A DNA stretch of 43,628 nt from Clostridiales bacterium (GTDB lineage Bacteria > Bacillota > Clostridia > Christensenellales > UBA1242): assembly GCA_015055515.1 (NCBI GenBank), contig SVIC01000008.1, positions 1 through 43,628 of the forward strand. Reading direction: 5' to 3'. Both the position numbers and the translations under genes were made by a program. The notes under the pieces were generated by a model. That model was not told the origin of the DNA. It saw nothing but the letters and a program-made list of their open reading frames with translations, and ran no database searches. Shown one piece after another: positions 1 through 10,347 of this stretch (position 1 is the first letter of the stretch; the number at the start of each line of letters is the position of its first letter).

Positions 1-779
1 CGCTGAATGCATAATAATCGCTAGGTGTAATATCATGTGCATGGTACTCGCCATCATATGTTATTGGAGCTGTTTCTGATGGCACAGGCACTGTATAGTG
101 TTCGATAACAAATGACACAGTATCATCTAATCCGCCATAGTTATCATCACCCTCTACCACAAATCTAGCAATATAACTACCTGCATTGACTGGGAATGTT
201 GTGGTATATGATGTATCTGGCTGTCCTTGTAATTTGTACATAACCACTGCTTCTCCATATTTTGACTCATACACTGGAGTATTTGCAGCGTCCCCAAATG
301 TCCAACCTTCCATTTTTAATGGTGTTGTCCATTCATTTACCGTCTTAGATATTCTGAATATCAATGACAACTGAGCGGTATTGCTATTAGCCCATTCATA
401 ATTCTGACTATCATTTAATTCTAGAACAACTGGATATTCACCTATATCTATACCACCGTTATTTGTTACAACACGGTATTCCGATGTATCAGAAATAATT
501 GCAACTTGTTTGGATTCATTATATTCACTGCCTGTTATTGTTGGTGAATTTAATCTCTTCTTATCTATACTAAATACAACTGAAACCTCTCTACCCTCAT
601 AGTTGGTTGTGTCATGTGGAGTAAATACTGCCTTGTGTGTAATACTTCCTGCATTACCCACCTTGCCATCCACTACTGTCTGCCACGACCATACGCCGTT
701 ATCATTAGATGGCAATGGACAAATCTTATTAATACTATCGCCATAAGATGCAGGCTTTGGTGTAGGTATTGTATCAGTA
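1..779 (-). repeat. Long in-frame repeat, copy 4, cut by window edge
   Basis: Anchor at 591. Modules A, B and C and the start of D are present (for example WTFGDAANTP and YDGEYHAHDI) before the sequence ends. Modules B and C are more diverged than in copies 2 and 3, as is common at the edge of a repeat array. Confidence 0.75.
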
Positions 780-3700
780 TTCTGTACCTTTGCTATTACA
801 AAATCTATCTCTCTGGTCAATTCATAACTATCTGACCATTTGTAACTATCATCCAACAGCGTCACAGATATCTTGTATGTACCGGCATTGGTATATGATA
901 GTACTTCTGTGTCTATGCTATACTTATCACTTTCCTCTATATCTGCTGTCTGAGCACTGCCATTGTATACTGTTGATGTTATGCTAGGCAATCTTACCTC
1001 TACATAATCTATACTGAATTCTACTATCTTAGTTAACCCTTTGTAACTAACAGTATCTGCTACCGTGAACCTTGCTACATACGTTCCCGCTTTGCTTGGC
1101 TTTGTGGTAGTATACTTGTCATCATTATCTGTTAACTTCTTGTACTCTATTATGACATAACCATATATAGCATCACTCACTGGATCATTTGCTGTCTCGC
1201 CATATTTCCAGCCTTGTATATCTGGAACGACACTCCAGTCATTTATATCACTCTTGGTAATTTTGAATTTTAGAGTTAAGGTCTTCTCTTCTTGCAAGCC
1301 TTCCCATCTGTAATTTGCGCTGTCCTTTAACTCAAAGACAACATCGTATTCACCAGCAGTCTTTCCACCGTTATTTGTTACTACTCTATATTCTGATGTA
1401 TCTGCTACACTTGCTATTTGGTCACTTCCGTCATACACCTTTGCTGTGACATTAGGCTGAGACACTTTCTTCTTCGCAATATCGAATGACACCGATATCT
1501 CTCTACCCTCATAGTTGGTTGTGTCATGTGGAGTAAATACTGCCTTGTGTGTAATATTTCCTGCATTACCCACCTTGCCATCCACTACTGTCTGCCATGA
1601 CCAAATGCCATAGTCGCTATTTGGCAATAAACATATATTGTCTATACTATCGCCATAAGATGCAGGCTTTGGTGTAGGTATTGTATCAGTATTCTGTACT
1701 TTTGCAATTACGAAATCTATCTCTCTAGTCAATTCATAACTATCTGTCCATTTGTAACTATCATCTACCAGTGTCACAGATATCTTGTATGTACCTGCAT
1801 TGGTATAGGACAACACCTCTGTATCTATATCATACTTGTCGCTTAACTCAATATCTGCCATCTGAGCACTACCATTATATATAGTGGATGTTATGCTAGG
1901 CAACTCCACTTCTACATATGCTATGCTAAATTCTACTGTTTTAGTTAAGCCATTGTAACTACCAATATCTGCTACTGTAAATCTAGCAACATAAGTTCCT
2001 GCTTTGCTTGGCTTGGTTGTAGTATACTTGTCATCGGTATCTGTTATCTTCTTATATTCTGTTACAACATCACCGTATATAGCATCACTCACCGGATCAT
2101 TTGCTGTCTCTCCATACTTCCAGCCATCAATATCTGGAACTATGCTCCAATCATTCAGATCAGTTTTAGTTATATTAAATGTTAGCGTTAACACCTTTTC
2201 ATCTTTTTGACCAGCCCATCTATAGTTATCGCTATCTTTTAATTCAAGCACTACATCATATCCACCGGCAACCTTTCCGCCATTGTTTGTTACTACTCTA
2301 TATTCCGATGTATCTGATATATTAGCCACCTGATCGGTACCATCATATATTTTAGCCTTAATATCTGGCTGAGAAACTGGTTTTTTCGCAATATCAAATG
2401 ATACAGATATCTCTCTACTCTCATAATTCAATTCATCATGAGGCGTAAATACTGCCTTATGTATCAACTTTCCTGCATTACCAACCTTGCCGTCTACTAC
2501 TGTCTGCCATGACCATGTACCATAGTCACTATCTGGCAAAGCATATTTTGATATATTATCATCATACACAGCAGAATAAGCACTAACATATATATCTGAA
2601 TTGACTACTTTTTTAATCTCAAATGTCAATTCCCTAGTCAAATTGTAACTATCTGGCCACTTATAACTATCATTATTTAATTGTATCACAACAGTATATT
2701 TACCAGCATTTTTCTCTGGATGATTAGTTATTACTGTATAATCCTTGTTAGTCACAATAGATGCTGTCTGTTCGCTACCATTATATGTTGTAGAAGTAAT
2801 TGTTGGCACAGGGACAACAACATAATCTATATTAAATTCTACCACATGATATTGTAATCCTACATGGCTTACATTGTCTGCTACACTAAATCTAGCAACA
2901 TAAGTTCCTGCCTTGCTTGGCTTGGTTGTTGTATACTTGTCATCGGTCTCAGTCTTCAATCTATACTCTATTACCACATCACCATACAATGCGTCACATG
3001 AAGGAACACTCTCGGTATCACCATATTTCCATCCCTTAATATCTGGAGTAGTGGTCCACTTGTTCACATCTGTCTTAATAATACGGAATGTTAGTGTTAA
3101 CTCTTTACTATTATCTAGTCCAGCCCACACATAGTTTGCTGGATCTATTAGTTCTAACACAACATCATAATCATCACTAACAGTTCCACCTACATTTGAT
3201 TTTACAATATATTCAGATGTACTAATAACATCAGCAGTCTGCAATGTATTATTATATTTTTTGTCTTGTATAATTGGTTGCCTTACTACTTTCTTGGCTA
3301 TATCAAAGGCAATGGAAATCTCTCTACCCTCGTAGTTTGTTGTGTCATAAGGAGTAAAGACTGCCTTGTGAATCAACTTTCCTGCATTACCCACTTTATT
3401 TCCCACTACAGTCTGCCAAGACCATGTACCATAGTCGCTAATCGGCAATGAATATTTATCTATGCTATCACCATATGTAGCATTATACACTGATACATAG
3501 TTGTCTGTATTAACCACCTTAGTTATCTCAAGTGGGAATGTTACTGATACGGCATTGTAGTGATCTGTCTCAGGTATAGTTATGGTTACAGAATAGTTAC
3601 CTACATTTGTAATTTTGTCCACAGGACTGTCATTTAATCTATAAGTATACTCTGCCTCAACCTCATTATGAGACAACACAACATTAAGGTTGTATCCATT

Positions 3701-5620
3701 AGGATTATATGTAATGGCGTTATTACCAATATAAGATATACTAGCATTTGCACGAACTATATTAACCGCAATTGTAGAATGCTCTATCTTGTAATTCTCA
3801 GTATCTTCTGGAGTAAATGTAGCATTGTATGATGATTTTCCCATTTTATCAGATATCAACGCATATTCATTATCCCATGTATAACCCTCATCCAATACAA
3901 TGTCTGACAAGGTTAAGTTCGCATTCCACGGAATATTATCATATACCTTACTGAAATCCGCAATAGAAGCCTTTTCTATTACTAATTGAGTCTGCACCTC
4001 GCCAATATATCTCTTATCATCTGGATTTATGCTAAGTGTGATATCATATGAATTTGCATTGGTATGTAACTCATTACCAATCACCTCTACCGCATCATCC
4101 CCTATTAATCCAAGAACATCGTATTGTAACGATCTCTGTATTCCTGGAGAACAAGTGTATATATTATTTTTGGGCTTTATAGTCACACTTCTCTTATTTA
4201 CATTCAGAGTTACTGCCTGAATTGTCTCATTATAATCCCTACTCTCGTATGGAGTAAATACCGCATTCACAGTTACCTCGGTATCTGTCAATACTTGAGT
4301 ACTAGAGTCCTCCCACGACCACACACCACGAACATCATTGTTTTCAAATATTACTGTATCTAAGGTATTACCATATACAACATTCTTACCACCTACAAAT
4401 GTAGGAGGAACCTCTGTCATATCTAATGTAATCTTATTTACTGTTAGCACACCCTTCTTAATATTAGATATGAAGTTATCGTTTGACACGATGGCATCTA
4501 TATAATAAGTACCCGCATGAGTATATTGTGGCTCTATTACTTCAAGACCCATAATATCTATCAATGATTGATCCAAGATATCGCCATTCACATCAGTGAC
4601 AGAATATTGATAATTATTTGGTTTTGGATCATTTATGGTTATTGGTGTAATATCTGCAATATCTATATTCGCGACAACCTTCTTTATTTCCATAGTGCCA
4701 CGATATGAGCCAGTATAGTTTTTGTCCTTGATAGCCAAATCATATACATAACTACCAGCATTAATTGCACGGCCAGTGTAATATGGAGTGTATACTACGT
4801 TTAGATTATTGACTGGGAGTCTGTAATTAGGCATTTTTTCTGAGCCGTTGTAATAGTACTTATCTACAATATCGGTAAATTCTAATTCCTTTTTCGCTAC
4901 ATCTATTGTAATTTTCGTATTATTGCTAGGCATAAATTCTGTATTGGTAGGAACAAACATAATATCGAACTTATTCTTGCCCGCATTACCCACTAATGTA
5001 TCGCCATCACTTACGAATTGCCATGATCCGTTGGCATTAGATGGCAACTTAATATCGGCAAGCTTGTCGCCATATGTCGCCTTTATAACAGTATAATTAC
5101 CAATATCTGGAATATTGCTACTTGATATTGCAAATTTTGCTGTAAATATAGTATTGTCTTGCAACTTCTCATATCCACTGTCCCAGCCTAAGAAGTCACA
5201 ACCATTAACCACTGGATCATTTGGCAAGTTGATCTCATCTTCTGACATAACATACTGAGTTGCTACAACACTACCTTTTACCACAAAGTCGACTTTGTAT
5301 TTTACAGTGAAATTAATAACAAATGTAATACCTTTGTATTTTATTACCAATTGCTTGTCACCAACCGAATTGGTTAGATTGCCAGATACTATCATATCTG
5401 GAGTTATCTCTATTATCTCATTCGTTTTGCCATCATGCTTCACTATAGACATTTCGTGCATTGCCAACAAGTCAGAATTATATCCTACTGTGCTATTCAC
5501 CAGAGTAGATTCTATCTTATATGTCACTTTGTCTCGTCCCAAAAAGAATAATAGTGATCCTACTACTGCGCATATTATTGCTATTATTAAGATTAATATT
5601 GAGATTTTCTTCTTACTCAT
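1..5620 (-). CDS. Giant Ig-like repeat surface protein, C-terminus beyond window
   Basis: The reading frame is open from an ATG at 5620 to the left edge, giving 1873 codons with no stop. A good ribosome site (GAGGTGAT) precedes the ATG. The N-terminus is a short basic stretch (MSKKK) followed by one hydrophobic segment at about residues 6-27, so the protein is anchored or secreted. Residues of about 105-150 resemble an InlB/Listeria-Bacteroides-type repeat (DFLGWDSG). The rest is a string of small beta-rich modules with the MBG/YDG-like signatures YGDS, GxWSWQ, FTPxDTTNYEG, YNGSxQTA and AGTYxVxxxL. From about residue 703 these form a four-module unit of about 304 residues repeated nearly four times. 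No enzyme motif is visible. It is the last gene seen in an operon with a second secreted protein and an ABC exporter, so an adhesin or envelope role is inferred. Any cell-wall anchor would lie outside the window. Confidence 0.93.
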   Translation of the reverse strand, partial: MSKKKISILILIIAIICAVVGSLLFFLGRDKVTYKIESTLVNSTVGYNSDLLAMHEMSIVKHDGKTNEIIEITPDMIVSGNLTNSVGDKQLVIKYKGITFVINFTVKYKVDFVVKGSVVATQYVMSEDEINLPNDPVVNGCDFLGWDSGYEKLQDNTIFTAKFAISSSNIPDIGNYTVIKATYGDKLADIKLPSNANGSWQFVSDGDTLVGNAGKNKFDIMFVPTNTEFMPSNNTKITIDVAKKELEFTDIVDKYYYNGSEKMPNYRLPVNNLNVVYTPYYTGRAINAGSYVYDLAIKDKNYTGSYRGTMEIKKVVANIDIADITPITINDPKPNNYQYSVTDVNGDILDQSLIDIMGLEVIEPQYTHAGTYYIDAIVSNDNFISNIKKGVLTVNKITLDMTEVPPTFVGGKNVVYGNTLDTVIFENNDVRGVWSWEDSSTQVLTDTEVTVNAVFTPYESRDYNETIQAVTLNVNKRSVTIKPKNNIYTCSPGIQRSLQYDVLGLIGDDAVEVIGNELHTNANSYDITLSINPDDKRYIGEVQTQLVIEKASIADFSKVYDNIPWNANLTLSDIVLDEGYTWDNEYALISDKMGKSSYNATFTPEDTENYKIEHSTIAVNIVRANASISYIGNNAITYNPNGYNLNVVLSHNEVEAEYTYRLNDSPVDKITNVGNYSVTITIPETDHYNAVSVTFPLEITKVVNTDNYVSVYNATYGDSIDKYSLPISDYGTWSWQTVVGNKVGNAGKLIHKAVFTPYDTTNYEGREISIAFDIAKKVVRQPIIQDKKYNNTLQTADVISTSEYIVKSNVGGTVSDDYDVVLELIDPANYVWAGLDNSKELTLTFRIIKTDVNKWTTTPDIKGWKYGDTESVPSCDALYGDVVIEYRLKTETDDKYTTTKPSKAGTYVARFSVADNVSHVGLQYHVVEFNIDYVVVPVPTITSTTYNGSEQTASIVTNKDYTVITNHPEKNAGKYTVVIQLNNDSYKWPDSYNLTRELTFEIKKVVNSDIYVSAYSAVYDDNISKYALPDSDYGTWSWQTVVDGKVGNAGKLIHKAVFTPHDELNYESREISVSFDIAKKPVSQPDIKAKIYDGTDQVANISDTSEYRVVTNNGGKVAGGYDVVLELKDSDNYRWAGQKDEKVLTLTFNITKTDLNDWSIVPDIDGWKYGETANDPVSDAIYGDVVTEYKKITDTDDKYTTTKPSKAGTYVARFTVADIGSYNGLTKTVEFSIAYVEVELPSITSTIYNGSAQMADIELSDKYDIDTEVLSYTNAGTYKISVTLVDDSYKWTDSYELTREIDFVIAKVQNTDTIPTPKPASYGDSIDNICLLPNSDYGIWSWQTVVDGKVGNAGNITHKAVFTPHDTTNYEGREISVSFDIAKKKVSQPNVTAKVYDGSDQIASVADTSEYRVVTNNGGKTAGEYDVVFELKDSANYRWEGLQEEKTLTLKFKITKSDINDWSVVPDIQGWKYGETANDPVSDAIYGYVIIEYKKLTDNDDKYTTTKPSKAGTYVARFTVADTVSYKGLTKIVEFSIDYVEVRLPSITSTVYNGSAQTADIEESDKYSIDTEVLSYTNAGTYKISVTLLDDSYKWSDSYELTREIDFVIAKVQNTDTIPTPKPASYGDSINKICPLPSNDNGVWSWQTVVDGKVGNAGSITHKAVFTPHDTTNYEGREVSVVFSIDKKRLNSPTITGSEYNESKQVAIISDTSEYRVVTNNGGIDIGEYPVVLELNDSQNYEWANSNTAQLSLIFRISKTVNEWTTPLKMEGWTFGDAANTPVYESKYGEAVVMYKLQGQPDTSYTTTFPVNAGSYIARFVVEGDDNYGGLDDTVSFVIEHYTVPVPSETAPITYDGEYHAHDITPSDYYAFS
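780..1691 (-). repeat. Long in-frame repeat, copy 3
   Basis: A 912-bp unit (304 residues), anchor at 1503. Its first part is nearly identical in DNA to copy 4, with a perfect match of more than 50 bp starting at 1503 and 591. That suggests recent duplication or gene conversion. Confidence 0.85.
1692..2603 (-). repeat. Long in-frame repeat, copy 2
   Basis: A 912-bp unit (304 residues) with the same A-B-C-D module order as copy 1. The anchor is at 2415 here and 1503 in copy 3. Module C (KYGETANDPVSDAIYGDV) is almost the same as in copy 3. Confidence 0.85.
2604..3512 (-). repeat. Long in-frame repeat, copy 1 (most N-terminal)
   Basis: This 909-bp unit (303 residues) encodes four consecutive Ig-like modules. 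Module A has YGDS, WSWQTVV and FTPYDTTNYEGREIS. Module B has QTADV and NYVWAG. Module C has GWKYGD and KPSKAGTYVARF. Module D has YNGSEQTA and YKWPDSYNLTRE. The period was measured from the conserved anchor ctaccctc or ctactctc, at 3324 in this copy and at 2415 in the next. Confidence 0.85.
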
Positions 5621-5668
5621 ATAATCACCTCTAGTGAAAATATTTTTTGCCTATGTTTCCATCATCCT

Positions 5669-8665
5669 TTATGAATGTATAGGAGCATATCTATCTACTA
5701 TATTCTCCTGATCTACTGGTGAGAACTGGCTATTGGACCCGTACATCACGAAATAGAACTTCTCCGATCCCGCAGCCATCTCCAAGAATCCCTTATCTAC
5801 CTCTGATAGAGATATCTCGTATTCATTTAACTTGTCAAAGCCATATTCTTGATGGTCCATCATATCTTTTTTCTCTATCACACCATAGTTCTTGCCACCA
5901 CCGAATAGCACTATGCCACCATGTACATAAGTAGTAGACTTGCCACCCGCATTAGACTGATAGACAATAGTGTTGTAACCGTTATTTGCCAGACTAGTTA
6001 GCATTTCTGCTATATTGAAGCTAAGGTCACCACCAAATCCTTCTATATGGAAATCAGCACCGCCTTCTATAAGTGTACTACTATCTATTAGACTTATATC
6101 TTTCCAGTCATACATTCTGACATCACCTATTAGATTTAGCTTTGCACCATAACTGGTCTTGGCTAGATCTTTCCAGTTATTAAAACCTTCTGCAAATCCA
6201 CTATAATTAGACGCATCGGCTAATGCCTTGCCTGCAAAGTGAGTATCTATCCCTATACAAAATAGCCCAGATCGCTCAAGGATACTGTCTTTTAGGTTAA
6301 CAAATGTCTTAATGTATTCATTGTCATAACCTAATTTCTCTGTCACATTCATGTTGTTATATGATTTTATCGCTGGAGTAGGCACAGTGCCTATTGCTGG
6401 AGATGGATTGGTCGTACTACCAATAACAAAAGCGTTTGATCCCATACGAATTATAAATTCTCTAGCATTGCTAAGAACACACTTATTGATATCCACATTA
6501 ATAACTTTTGCACTATTCGATACATCACCGAATATTCTCAAAACAGTCCTTCCATTGTTAATTCTTGAATAATTCAGATCTACATTATCGCCAAGTACTT
6601 CTACAGTTGTTCCTACGTAATCTAAATCACTTAGATCATAGTCAGACCCATCATCTTTTAGATTGCAAGACTGTAAGGTAATATTATTGATACTTACATT
6701 TTCATATATTGCAAAAGATATATTATCCTGACCTTTTACCTTGGCTGGACTACTAGCAGAATCAGATACCGATACAAAATCTAGAGGTCCTCTGAATAAC
6801 GCATCATTTCGCAATGCACCAGTCTTCTCTTCTAGCCCATAAGCCACATTATGTGCATTTATTGTATATCCATTGCCATACACATCTTCTTTGAAATTGA
6901 TTAAGACTTTTACCTTTGCTTCTTCAATCTTCGATAAATCGGTCTCTCCTGTAATATTCTTATAGTATTGAATATCATAAGTGCTAGTAATCTTAGTTAC
7001 ATTACTCTCCGTATATACCATAGCACCATTTATATAACCAAAACCATCTACACCCTCTTCTATACTTGTCTGCAAACAGATCTTCTTATTATTATTCTCT
7101 CTTGTAGCACTATATAGATCGGCGAAATTACGCACATTGATAGCACCACCTACACATCTAATAGGCATTGCAGTTGATTTTACCTCAATGTCACCGTACT
7201 TAAACATTGCCCACACATTGACAATATCATTTATGTTATTATCTGTTATCTTGATTACGCCATCTGCAGTTAATTCTACATTTGCATTGCTTGTTATATA
7301 TGAGAAGTGATCATAGAATCTCTCCCCTACACTTGCTCCACCTAAGGATACCGTAATACCACTAGTATTAAGTATATTATTAGCCTCGAACTGACCTACC
7401 GACCAGATATTCTCATCGCCGTATGTATTTGCCAACTCGTTAATAACCATTTTCTTTGGTTTGATTATCAGTGTTTTAACTGGCAACTGAATACTCTGTC
7501 TTGCCTCATCATCACTTACAATTGTTATCTCTAAGTTTGTTACACATGGTTTTTCTGCTGTCAAAATACCATTATTGTTCGCAATATTACTATTATTTTT
7601 GACATTGAAAATTACATCAACGTTGTCCGGCATAATAGTAATATAATCACTAATAGCAAATACATCACCTACAGTACGAACTATCTCATCATTCGAATTG
7701 TATGATGCGGTAATCTCATCCACTCTATGTATTAGACATTCTTTTACAATTGGCTCATCATACAATTCACTTTCTATCGTAATGGTGAATTTTACAACCA
7801 CACTACCTATATAATCGCTTACAAACTTATAATTGAACTTCCATCTACCATCTTCATCTGGCACTAATTGAGTAAATTCTTCTTGGAATATATTATTAAT
7901 CTCAATACCAGCCACATCATACACTTTATAAGATAAAGAATACTCTGCAGTAGTATCTACCGATAATGCAATGCTATTATGCTCTATATTGTCTGAGCCA
8001 TCCCAAGTATACACTTCACTCTTACTAAGATCTAGCACATCCTCATTATAGACAACAATATCGATTGTATCCTTAATATTACTATCAGCAAGAGATGTAA
8101 CAGTAATAGTTGCCGTACCTTTACTCTCTGCATGAATTACACCATTTCTAACACTTGCGACATTCGGATTGCTAGATGTATAAGATAACATCTTGTTCGA
8201 CACATCTGATGGTACAAATTGTGTAGTTATAGATATATCATCACCTACAATCATTTCATTACTTGGCACACTGCACTCAATACTCTTCAGACTATTGGCA
8301 GTAACCTCTACTATGAAACTATCTTTGAATCCTCCATCCACTGTGGTCAAATACACTTTTGCCATACCAGGAGACTTTGGTACTATATACCCTTCTTCGA
8401 ACTCTAAGACAGCCAATGGCTCGTTACCCACTTTTTCGGATGTGAATACAACCTCTTTATTCTTTGCTACTACTGGGTATACAGCATAATTAACAAAATA
8501 TTTCTCACCTTTGTCTAAATCAAGGAACACAATACTCTCACTATCTATTTCTATCTTAGATACATTAACCTTCACGTTCAACGCAACAGAACTAGTTGAT
8601 GTGAATATACTCACCATCATAATTAGCGGCAATAGCAACATTAATATGATTATTTTTTTATTCAT
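5669..8665 (-). CDS. Secreted Big_2 / beta-helix-like protein
   Basis: A 998-residue protein with an evident signal peptide (MNKKIIILMLLLPLIMMVSI, cleavage likely near residue 28). The ATG at 8665 follows TAGGGGGATGCGAT, whose Shine-Dalgarno overlaps the stop of the permease gene. Residues of about 130-205 form a bacterial Ig-like group 2 domain (SYTSSNPNVASVRNGVI, SKGTATITVTS). Further Ig-like strands follow to about residue 470. Residues of about 500-750 look like a right-handed parallel beta-helix, with GNGYTINAHN and asparagine-rich short strands. No sortase motif or catalytic signature is seen at the C-terminus, which ends soon after a conserved-looking SEKFYFVMYG stretch. It lies between the ABC permease and the giant repeat protein (48 bp downstream), so co-expression and a shared envelope role are inferred. 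The exact function is unknown. Confidence 0.93.
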   Translation of the reverse strand: MNKKIIILMLLLPLIMMVSIFTSTSSVALNVKVNVSKIEIDSESIVFLDLDKGEKYFVNYAVYPVVAKNKEVVFTSEKVGNEPLAVLEFEEGYIVPKSPGMAKVYLTTVDGGFKDSFIVEVTANSLKSIECSVPSNEMIVGDDISITTQFVPSDVSNKMLSYTSSNPNVASVRNGVIHAESKGTATITVTSLADSNIKDTIDIVVYNEDVLDLSKSEVYTWDGSDNIEHNSIALSVDTTAEYSLSYKVYDVAGIEINNIFQEEFTQLVPDEDGRWKFNYKFVSDYIGSVVVKFTITIESELYDEPIVKECLIHRVDEITASYNSNDEIVRTVGDVFAISDYITIMPDNVDVIFNVKNNSNIANNNGILTAEKPCVTNLEITIVSDDEARQSIQLPVKTLIIKPKKMVINELANTYGDENIWSVGQFEANNILNTSGITVSLGGASVGERFYDHFSYITSNANVELTADGVIKITDNNINDIVNVWAMFKYGDIEVKSTAMPIRCVGGAINVRNFADLYSATRENNNKKICLQTSIEEGVDGFGYINGAMVYTESNVTKITSTYDIQYYKNITGETDLSKIEEAKVKVLINFKEDVYGNGYTINAHNVAYGLEEKTGALRNDALFRGPLDFVSVSDSASSPAKVKGQDNISFAIYENVSINNITLQSCNLKDDGSDYDLSDLDYVGTTVEVLGDNVDLNYSRINNGRTVLRIFGDVSNSAKVINVDINKCVLSNAREFIIRMGSNAFVIGSTTNPSPAIGTVPTPAIKSYNNMNVTEKLGYDNEYIKTFVNLKDSILERSGLFCIGIDTHFAGKALADASNYSGFAEGFNNWKDLAKTSYGAKLNLIGDVRMYDWKDISLIDSSTLIEGGADFHIEGFGGDLSFNIAEMLTSLANNGYNTIVYQSNAGGKSTTYVHGGIVLFGGGKNYGVIEKKDMMDHQEYGFDKLNEYEISLSEVDKGFLEMAAGSEKFYFVMYGSNSQFSPVDQENIVDRYAPIHS

Positions 8666-8676
8666 ATCGCATCCCC

Positions 8677-10347
8677 CTACATAGTGATATTATCCATGGC
8701 TTTTTGCAATTTGTGCAAATAATACCATATAGATATACCCACATAAATTAATGCAACAACAATAGGCAACAAATATACTAGACCAGAGTGAATACTTAAG
8801 CCCGATGATGCAAAGACACCCTTTGCAACAAAACTAACAAATAATGTGCCTATACCCGCTATTACTGCAACAACTAGTCCTAGTGTTACTACTTTTGCTA
8901 TAGTAGTAGCACTCTTTTTTTCTACTTGTTGGAAGGTAAAAGACATTCTTGTATTCTTAAGATCTAGTCGTGTAGCAATAAGTATCTGTGCTATGGTAAA
9001 GGCAATACCTACTAGCATGCATACTAGCCCTTCTAGAGCAGTAAGAGATGTAAATATCACTAACACAATTGAAGCTACAATCACCGATGCAATACTTATA
9101 GCACAACAAAAGATCACTTTCGCTGTAAGTAACTGTGATGCCTTTATAGGAAATGTTTTTTGCTTTAATAGTGTTGTTCCTTCTCTGGTGACATTGGTAG
9201 AACAGAATGTATTAGTAAGCACACCAAATACCAATACTACAAATATGGCTAACGCAAAAGACATTCTTATTCCTAACATATTTATAATCAACGACTCGAA
9301 CAATGTATAACAGCAATATGTAAGAACTGGCATTATAGTAGCGACTACCAGATATGCAAATATATGTCTTGGCTCTCTAGATACAGATATGAACTCTTTT
9401 TTTATTAATGCTATCATGCTAGAAGATTGTTTTAACTTCGTATTCTTCTTAACACCCACCCTAATACTATCCGATCTAAATAACGCAACATGATACAATC
9501 TCTTTGTAATATAATACACTGCTAGAATTGATACTACAACACAGCCCATTACAACAAATATTGATACGAGCAGATTCTTGCCCATCATAATGCCAGCCAT
9601 AGCATTGGCAGGATACGACCACAATAATAACCCCTGCATAAAATCTATAAATCCATCATTAAATAGGAACTTGATATAACCCGACTCTAGATAGCCTTGT
9701 ACTACACTTAAGAATGCAGTGTAGAGTATCACAAATGCAACCAGCGCTATTACAAAGATTGCAAAGATCAACAAATATTTATTTTTTATAAAATCAACCA
9801 ACTTAATATACGGTATGACAAGTATACTTGCAATAAGCATTGCAATTATAGGCAATACCAAAAGTATAACAATACTAGTAATCCAAAAAGTCCACGATGG
9901 TATTAATGCAATGTATATAATGATATGTGTAGGAACAACTAGTAAGGCAGACACCGCATACATTTTGATCATAAGCACTAGTATTTTGCTAAAAAATAGC
10001 GATCGTTCTGATACAGGAAGTCTAAGCAAAATTTGCTTATCTGTTCTGTCGGTAAATGTCTTTCTCATACTATCCAGGCATACCGCTGTAACAACTAATA
10101 TTATAACCACATAGAATACATTTAGCATTTCGTATGCTCTAGATGCAGGATCTAATATCTTATCTACTTTTATCCCTACATATTTACTTGCAATAATTGA
10201 CAAGAAATATACAAACATTGCAATTATCGCTAATGTAACAATTATTGACAACAAAGACCCTACAATATCCGTTCTATCTTTTTTTGACTTTCTAGGAAAT
10301 TGTTTCTTTATCTCATATTGAAATAATGTTGAAAATACTTTACTCAT
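8677..10347 (-). CDS. ABC exporter permease, about 12 TM
   Basis: A 556-residue integral membrane protein with about twelve hydrophobic segments, the first near residues 28-50 and the last near 525-548. They are arranged as two six-helix halves separated by a basic cytoplasmic loop (KKNTKLKQSSS) around residue 300. Its length and layout fit the large fused permeases of Firmicute ABC-2-type exporters that pair with a single ATPase. The start codon overlaps the ATPase stop by four bases (ATGA), so translation is coupled. The substrate cannot be read from sequence. The two secreted proteins encoded immediately downstream make an envelope substrate or assembly role possible, but that is inference. 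Confidence 0.9.
   Translation of the reverse strand: MSKVFSTLFQYEIKKQFPRKSKKDRTDIVGSLLSIIVTLAIIAMFVYFLSIIASKYVGIKVDKILDPASRAYEMLNVFYVVIILVVTAVCLDSMRKTFTDRTDKQILLRLPVSERSLFFSKILVLMIKMYAVSALLVVPTHIIIYIALIPSWTFWITSIVILLVLPIIAMLIASILVIPYIKLVDFIKNKYLLIFAIFVIALVAFVILYTAFLSVVQGYLESGYIKFLFNDGFIDFMQGLLLWSYPANAMAGIMMGKNLLVSIFVVMGCVVVSILAVYYITKRLYHVALFRSDSIRVGVKKNTKLKQSSSMIALIKKEFISVSREPRHIFAYLVVATIMPVLTYCCYTLFESLIINMLGIRMSFALAIFVVLVFGVLTNTFCSTNVTREGTTLLKQKTFPIKASQLLTAKVIFCCAISIASVIVASIVLVIFTSLTALEGLVCMLVGIAFTIAQILIATRLDLKNTRMSFTFQQVEKKSATTIAKVVTLGLVVAVIAGIGTLFVSFVAKGVFASSGLSIHSGLVYLLPIVVALIYVGISIWYYLHKLQKAMDNITM

Noticed and set aside
3324..4239. Possible fifth copy of the 304-residue repeat (anchor-like ctactctc at 4239, 915 bp away)
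   Set aside because: Spacing fits but the modules between are in a different order and poorly similar, so it is counted as non-repeated Ig-like sequence.
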